This document shows positions 33,250 through 37,351 of a stretch of 37,351 nt of DNA, piece by piece. The notes under the pieces are model-generated. The model was not told where the DNA came from, made no database searches, and worked only from the letters and a program-made list of their open reading frames with translations. A program made the translations under genes and the position numbers. Source of the stretch: JAFAGX01 sp035623255 (GTDB lineage: Bacteria > Acidobacteriota > Terriglobia > Terriglobales > Acidobacteriaceae); the NCBI GenBank assembly GCA_035623255.1, contig DASPTU010000081.1:1-37351 (forward strand), read 5' to 3'. Within the stretch, counting starts at the first letter, position 1. Every line of letters begins with the position of its first letter.

Positions 33250-33945
33250 ATGTCTCGAAACAGAACGGTAATCAGGATCCTTTATCCTCTCGCACCTTTG
33301 CTTCTTCTTCTGCCGTGCAGGCCACTGTCGGCACAAGAAAATCAAGCTCCTCCCCTTGCCATTGACACCCAGAGCCTGCCCAAGGCTTTCGTTCGAACCC
33401 CGTACCAGTTTCATCTTCAAGCCCATGGGGGAGTGCTGCCGTTGAAGTGGGAAATCACGGAAGGTTCTCTGCCAGCCGGCATAGTTCTGCAAGCCGACGG
33501 ACAACTCTCGGGCACTGCGGAGAAAACGGGTGAGTTTAAGGTCAAGGTCACCGTGACCGACAGCGGCAGACCCGCTTACCAGATCACACATGACTTTCTC
33601 TTGGTTGCGGTGTCGGCTCTTATGGCACAGTGGGGACGCTATCCCAAAGTTAATGGGCAACGGCTTGATGGGTCGATTCTGGTCTCTAATGAGACGGACC
33701 ACGATTTCGACCTCACAGGAATTGTTCTCGCCGTAAACGAGATTGGACGTGCAACCGCAATTGGTTACCAGCACTTCACCTTGAAGAAGCAGACGGAAGG
33801 GCTGGAGATTCCTTTTGGTGATAACCTTCCGCGCGGAAGCTACGAGCTGAATGCAGACGTTGTGGCCGAGGTTCCTGAAACGCGTTCAATCTTCCGAACT
33901 CGGCTTGTGCCAAAGGAAAGATTTGCGGTCCAGCAGGGGCCGTAG
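33250..33945 (+). CDS. Small secreted protein with a putative Ig-like (He_PIG) domain
   Basis: A 231-residue protein with signal peptide (RILYPLAPLLLLLP, cleavage near PLSAQ). Residues about 45-110 carry a He_PIG-type Ig fold: YQFHLQAHGGVLPLKWEITE, then GSLPAGIVLQADGQLSGTAE, then EFKVKVTVTDSG. The remaining 110 residues form a second beta-rich domain (ending FRTRLVPKERF) with no family I recognise. These domains are common in surface and extracellular proteins of acidobacteria. It shares its direction with the upstream hydrolase, 13 bases away, and they are probably co-transcribed. The start at ATG 33250 follows AAGG. The GTG at 33208 would overlap the hydrolase and lead with a non-signal sequence. 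Confidence 0.75.
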   Translation: MSRNRTVIRILYPLAPLLLLLPCRPLSAQENQAPPLAIDTQSLPKAFVRTPYQFHLQAHGGVLPLKWEITEGSLPAGIVLQADGQLSGTAEKTGEFKVKVTVTDSGRPAYQITHDFLLVAVSALMAQWGRYPKVNGQRLDGSILVSNETDHDFDLTGIVLAVNEIGRATAIGYQHFTLKKQTEGLEIPFGDNLPRGSYELNADVVAEVPETRSIFRTRLVPKERFAVQQGP

Positions 33946-34023
33946 GGGCGAGCCAACCCAAGGGCAAAAAATAAGAGCCCCGAGGTGGTGTTGGGATCAT
34001 TCGTCTCGGCCAGTAGCTCGCTT

Positions 34024-34273
34024 TAGACCCTCGCTGACCTGCATTCATCATTTCCTTGCGAGAAACGATGCGCGATCATTGCTCGGGCTCCGGGCTTACC
34101 GCCAACCGGATAAATCAACCCAACGCCTCGGGACTCTATCCTGCCTTCAACAAATCTTCTTGTTCGCCTCGACCAGCGCTTTGCTATAGACCCTCGCTAG
34201 CCTTCCCTTCGTCATCTTGCGATGCAAAAGGTGACCTTGCTCGGGCCCCGGACGCCACACCAACCGGGTAAAC
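34024..34273 (+). repeat. Two imperfect copies of a roughly 90-base repeat
   Basis: Both copies begin TAGACCCTCGCT (34024-34035 and 34187-34198), then differ, and share TTGCTCGGG-(C/T)-CCGG (34079 and 34237) followed by CCAACCGG-(A/G)-TAAA (about 34103 and 34260). The start-to-start distance is 163 bases. The copies differ by an indel of about five bases. They resemble dispersed intergenic repeat units of GC-rich genomes, but I cannot tell their genome copy number from one window. Confidence 0.5.
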
Positions 34274-34388
34274 TTCAGAAGCTGTCGAAGAACGATTCTC
34301 TTTTTACTCTTTCTATTCTTGCAGTCAATGAAAATGCTGCGGTTCCATCTGCTTGCAATTCAAGCAAGTGCAACGGGTTCACAAGCAT

Positions 34389-34408
34389 ATGCACTGAGGT
34401 CAGTGCAT
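34389..34408. promoter_or_regulatory. Inverted repeat with nine-base arms
   Basis: ATGCACTGA (34389-34397), two-base spacer, then TCAGTGCAT (34400-34408): perfect arms. It is a candidate operator about 500 bases before the adenosine deaminase start. The short spacer argues for protein binding to DNA rather than an RNA hairpin. Confidence 0.4.
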
Positions 34409-34526
34409 CATTTCCCAAGCGGAAAGCAAGCAGCCACACGGATATTGATTTCCCGTGGATTTTAGGACCGGAACGACAAACGAACGTTTGCGCGTGCTCC
34501 GATTGTCCTGTGCAAATCCTTCAAGA

Positions 34527-34541
34527 CCTGTGCTGCACAGG
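34527..34541. repeat. Perfect short palindrome CCTGTGC-T-GCACAGG
   Basis: Seven-base arms around one central base. Like the neighbouring inverted repeats, it lies in the gene-free stretch and could be an operator. No repeat of it was noticed elsewhere in the window. Confidence 0.35.
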
Positions 34542-34808
34542 GGTTCTCACGGGTTGTTTGTTTCTGATGGCGGTATGTCTGTGCAGGTTTATGAAATTGC
34601 CGGATCATCCAGTGAGATAACCGATCATGCTTCGGGTGACGGCACTGCGCCAGGGGGCTCAACCCTCACACCCACGAATGATAATTCTCTGCTGCCGGAA
34701 CTGTTGATGCTTCTGGATAGCTCTGCTTTAAACAAAAAAACGGTTTTTGAGCACAATTCCCCGGCAAGCGAAATACTCAGAACTGGAACATTTCATCTTC
34801 CAATCTCA

Positions 34809-34834
34809 GAAACCCCGGGCGCACCCGGTGTTTC
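34809..34834. terminator. GC-rich hairpin before the adenosine deaminase gene
   Basis: GAAAC-C-CCGGG, loop CGCA, CCCGG-T-GTTTC: eleven-base arms with one mismatch. On the plus strand it is followed by TTCTTCTTCC, which is T-rich but not an uninterrupted U-run. It is 70 bases before the adenosine deaminase start. It could be a weak terminator or leader attenuator, or simply a repeat element. Confidence 0.35.
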
Positions 34835-34903
34835 TTCTTCCATTCTCGTGACGTTTTCTTTTCCAGCACGTTACAATGCCGAATTCATAAAGCGGGAGGG
34901 TTC

Positions 34904-36433
34904 GTGACGAGAGCTGGTCTTTTGTTAGGACTAACGGCGTTCCTCTTCGCAGCGCCTTGGGCGGGCGGACAGTCCAGAGGAAGCGCCGAGGAGCGGACTG
35001 CCCGTTATCTCCAATCGATTCGTCATCAGCCGTTGCTTACCTTGGCGTTTCTGCGGGAAATGCCCAAAGGCGGCGACCTGCACAATCATCTGGCGGGCGC
35101 AGTTTATGCCGAGAGTTGGATCGACTTCGCCGTCGATGACAATCTCTGCGTCGACCGCACGACGTCGGTCTTAATCGCTCCTCCCTGTGACGCCTCCTGT
35201 GAGCGGTTTACCAGCAAGCCGGCGATTCGCTGCGCCTACGGAGATCACGTGCTCTACAACTCCATGATCGACGCCTGGTCGATGCGCAACTGGAACCCTG
35301 GAGAGGAATCCGGCCACGATCACTTCTTCGCAACGTTCGACAAATTCTTGCTTGCTTCCCAGACCCATGCGGCTGACGCCATTGCCGATGCTGCACGCCA
35401 AGCCGCCGCAGATCACCTTCAGTATGTCGAACTGATGCACACTGCAGACGGTCTCGAAGCGGCACATCTGGGGATTAAGATCGGCTGGGATGAGCACCTG
35501 CCCGAACTTCGCGATAAGCTGCTCGCCGGTGGCCTGAAGGATATCGCTGCGGCTACGAGCAAGAAGCTCGATGTGGACGAAAGCAAAATGCGCTCCCGCC
35601 TAAAGTGCGGGACGGCCGAGGCAAATTCTGGGTGCGATGTCAACATTCGTTACCTGTACCAGGTTCTACGCGGGTTGCCACCGGAGGCCGTCTTTGCCCA
35701 GATTTTGCTGGGGTTTGAACTGGCCAGCTCCGATCCGCGCTTTGTGGGGTTGAACCTGGTGATGCCCGAGGATTGGTACGTCCCGATGCACGACTTCGGA
35801 CTACACATGAAGATGCTCGATTATCTTCATGAGGTCTACCCAAAGGTGCATATCAGCCTGCACGCTGGCGAATTGGCTTTTGGACTGGTGCCGGCGGAAG
35901 GTGTGACTTTTCACATACGCGATTCGATCGAGCGCGGACATGCCGAAAGGATCGGACATGGCGTGGATATCATGAACGAACATGACCCGATCGGCCTGTT
36001 GCGGGAGATGGCGAGACACAATGTGCTGGTCGAGATCTGCCTGACGTCGAACGATCTGATTCTGGGCATTGCGGGAAACGATCATCCTCTGCCGACATAC
36101 ATGAGATATGGCGTATCGGTCGCACTCGCAACCGATGATGAAGGTGTTTCCCGCTCCGACATGACGCATGAATATTTGCGCGCTGTAGAAACTTACGATT
36201 CGATTTCATACCGCGATCTGAAGCGCATGGCTCGGTTGTCGCTAGAGCACAGCTTTGTGCCTGGCGCAAGCTTCTGGACCGATCCCCAAAATTTTCGCAT
36301 GGTCAGGGAGTGTACGGCTACAGCAACGGAAAAGCCGTTCTCGACTTGTGAGAGGTTTCTCGCAACCAACGAACGCGCGAAGCTCCAGCGGAAGTTGGAG
36401 CAGGAATTCACCGCTTTTGAAAAGAAATATTAG
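34904..36433 (+). CDS. Secreted adenosine deaminase, ADGF/ADA2-type
   Basis: A 509-residue adenosine deaminase-like amidohydrolase with a signal peptide (GLLLGLTAFLFAAPWAGGQ), so it should act outside the cytoplasm. Zinc and catalytic residues: His60 and His62 in PKGGDLHNHLAGA, His and Glu in SLHAGEL, His in ERIGHGVDI, and Asp-Asp in LATDDEGVSRSD. The length fits the ADGF/ADA2 group, which are longer than cytoplasmic deaminases and carry extra Cys (pairs in APPCDASCERF and around SGCDV). It would convert adenosine to inosine. Start GTG with GGAGGG upstream. About 100 bases later comes a purine nucleoside phosphorylase on the same strand, which handles inosine, so the two form a nucleoside salvage pair. 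Confidence 0.9.
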   Translation: MTRAGLLLGLTAFLFAAPWAGGQSRGSAEERTARYLQSIRHQPLLTLAFLREMPKGGDLHNHLAGAVYAESWIDFAVDDNLCVDRTTSVLIAPPCDASCERFTSKPAIRCAYGDHVLYNSMIDAWSMRNWNPGEESGHDHFFATFDKFLLASQTHAADAIADAARQAAADHLQYVELMHTADGLEAAHLGIKIGWDEHLPELRDKLLAGGLKDIAAATSKKLDVDESKMRSRLKCGTAEANSGCDVNIRYLYQVLRGLPPEAVFAQILLGFELASSDPRFVGLNLVMPEDWYVPMHDFGLHMKMLDYLHEVYPKVHISLHAGELAFGLVPAEGVTFHIRDSIERGHAERIGHGVDIMNEHDPIGLLREMARHNVLVEICLTSNDLILGIAGNDHPLPTYMRYGVSVALATDDEGVSRSDMTHEYLRAVETYDSISYRDLKRMARLSLEHSFVPGASFWTDPQNFRMVRECTATATEKPFSTCERFLATNERAKLQRKLEQEFTAFEKKY

Positions 36434-36505
36434 CTACAGCGCTTAGCAGTTCGTCCCGAAGGGTCAGTAATGTGGCTTGGCAAAAGACCCGTGACCGAAT
36501 ACTAC

Positions 36506-36528
36506 GTGCTAAGTACCGAGTGCTAAGT
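36506..36528 (+). repeat. Tandem GTGCTAAGT units before the phosphorylase gene
   Basis: GTGCTAAGT at 36506-36514 and again at 36520-36528 (14-base period), with the related CTAAGTACC between them. It abuts the phosphorylase start, leaving no normal ribosome binding site. Similar short repeats are scattered in some acidobacterial intergenic regions (recollection, unchecked). Confidence 0.4.
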
Positions 36529-36533
36529 GCTCG

Positions 36534-37351
36534 ATGAGCGACACTTTCATCCTCGCCGATTCCGCTGCGACCTTCGTGCTTTCGCAGACTCCATTACGGC
36601 CGAAGATCGGGGTCGTGCTCGGCTCGGGCCTAGGTGCATTTGCCGACGAACTCACCGACGCGACCAAGATTCCCTACGCGCAAATTCCTTCTTTTCCTCG
36701 CTCAACCGCTGTGGGACATCAGGGGCAGATGGTGATTGGCCGTGCTGTGGGGATTTCCGTCGCTGTCATGCAAGGACGAGTGCATCTGTACGAAGGCTAT
36801 TCAGCCGCAGAGGTGGCATTCCCTGTGCGCGTACTCGGCCGGATGGGAATTCGTGCGCTCATCCTCACTAATGCTGCCGGTGGCATCAACTTCGAGTACA
36901 AACAGGGTGCTCTGGTAGTGGTCTCCGATCACATCAATTTACAAGGACAAAACCCACTGGTGGGCGCCAATGACGCGCGCTTCGGGCCACGTTTTCCAGA
37001 TATGACTCAGGCTTACTACAAGCCATACCGTGCGCTCGCGCTCGAAGCCGCACACAAGCTGGGCCAGGCCGTTTATGAAGGTGTTTATGCTGCGTTGCTC
37101 GGTCCCAGTTACGAAACACCGGCCGAGATTCGGTATTTGCGCACGATCGGTGCTGATCTCGTCGGCATGTCCACCGTGCCTGAGGTAATTGTGGCGCGTC
37201 ACGTGGAGATCAAGCTCCTCGCTATATCCTGCGTTACCAACATGGCTGCGGGAATTCTGGAGACGCCTCTGAATCATGAAGAAGTACTGGAGACCGGTCG
37301 CCGAGTGCAGGGAGATTTCGTTGCGCTGCTCCAGGCGGTTCTGCCGGGCAT
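36534..37351 (+). CDS. Purine nucleoside phosphorylase, C-terminus cut by window edge
   Basis: A frame open from ATG 36534 to the last base (272 codons, no stop), which covers nearly a whole trimeric purine nucleoside phosphorylase (about 275-290 residues). Seen: GVVLGSGLGAFADEL (phosphate site), GHQGQMVIGRAVG, GRVHLYEGYSAAEVAFPVRV, LTNAAGGIN, VVSDHINLQGQNPLVG, LLGPSYETPAEIRYLR, DLVGMSTVPEVIVARH and SCVTNMAAGI. The Asn in CVTNMAAG is the residue that prefers 6-oxopurines, so inosine and guanosine are the likely substrates; phosphorolysis gives hypoxanthine or guanine and ribose 1-phosphate. The upstream adenosine deaminase makes inosine. Confidence 0.92.
   Translation, partial: MSDTFILADSAATFVLSQTPLRPKIGVVLGSGLGAFADELTDATKIPYAQIPSFPRSTAVGHQGQMVIGRAVGISVAVMQGRVHLYEGYSAAEVAFPVRVLGRMGIRALILTNAAGGINFEYKQGALVVVSDHINLQGQNPLVGANDARFGPRFPDMTQAYYKPYRALALEAAHKLGQAVYEGVYAALLGPSYETPAEIRYLRTIGADLVGMSTVPEVIVARHVEIKLLAISCVTNMAAGILETPLNHEEVLETGRRVQGDFVALLQAVLPG

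Larger units (their letters stand above)
33946..34903. other. Gene-free region rich in imperfect repeats and hairpins
   Basis: About 960 bases before the adenosine deaminase. Frames of 112, 132 and 150 codons exist (33851-34189, 34222-34620, 34455-34907), but they overlap one another, lack ribosome binding sites, show no family resemblance and have low-complexity translations, so I treat the stretch as non-coding. It contains one pair of imperfect repeats and several hairpin-capable palindromes listed separately. It may hold the promoter and a regulatory leader of the adenosine deaminase. Confidence 0.5.

Noticed and set aside
34222..34907. Frames 34222-34620 and 34455-34907 as small genes.
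   Set aside because: They overlap each other, have no ribosome binding site, show low-complexity sequence and pass through hairpins and palindromes; the second overlaps the adenosine deaminase start.
1..37351. CRISPR array, insertion sequence, prophage or integrase.
   Set aside because: No regularly spaced direct repeats, transposase or integrase motifs, or terminal inverted repeats flanking a gene were seen.

Overview
The window reads as a piece of chromosome from a soil- or sediment-type bacterium, most plausibly an acidobacterium or close relative. This is inference, not proof: a winged-helix/TolB-like regulator, secreted hydrolases, an Ig-like putative-domain protein, a YtcJ-type amidohydrolase and a DUF4380 protein occur together, and the region is dense in catabolic enzymes. 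I saw no rRNA, tRNA, CRISPR array, transposase, integrase or phage gene.

Layout. (1) Positions 1-89 hold the start of a secreted protein running off the left edge on the minus strand. (2) Positions 284-6287 form a catabolic block: a class III aminotransferase overlapping a RidA-type deaminase (minus strand), then an aldehyde dehydrogenase and an APC amino-acid permease (plus strand), then a beta-keto acid cleavage enzyme (minus strand). Together they fit uptake and breakdown of an amino acid, perhaps a beta-amino acid. The two divergent gaps, at 2105-2191 and 6375-6490, carry inverted repeats that look like operators. (3) Positions 6529-10867 (plus strand) carry a winged-helix/TolB regulator, a secreted M20 peptidase, a hydroxyisobutyrate-dehydrogenase-family reductase and a TIM-barrel isomerase. 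(4) Positions 10938-17405 (minus strand) are a membrane-bound formate dehydrogenase-N type operon: alpha (fdoG-like), beta (Fe-S), gamma (cytochrome b) and FdhE, followed by a small stress-like protein. The alpha gene is interrupted by an in-frame TGA exactly at the selenocysteine position, followed by a SECIS-like hairpin, so it is one intact selenoprotein gene. (5) Positions 17795-23719 hold a secreted Cys-rich protein with its own terminator, a DUF4380 protein, a Rieske oxygenase and a secreted amidohydrolase.

(6) Positions 23894-32047 (minus strand) are the most interesting part: six tightly packed genes in transcription order HD-domain protein, MmgE/PrpD, a fused aconitase of the fungal LYS4 homoaconitase type, an isocitrate/isopropylmalate-type dehydrogenase, a CitD-CitE fusion, and CitF. 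The set looks like a pathway that isomerises a tricarboxylic or branched hydroxy acid and cleaves it with a citrate-lyase-like enzyme. The substrate is not obvious, and it may be homocitrate or a related acid rather than citrate. (7) Positions 32223-37351 (plus strand) hold a secreted proline-iminopeptidase-like hydrolase, a small secreted Ig-like protein, about 960 bases of gene-free, repeat- and hairpin-rich DNA, a secreted adenosine deaminase and a purine nucleoside phosphorylase cut by the right edge. The last two form a purine-salvage pair.
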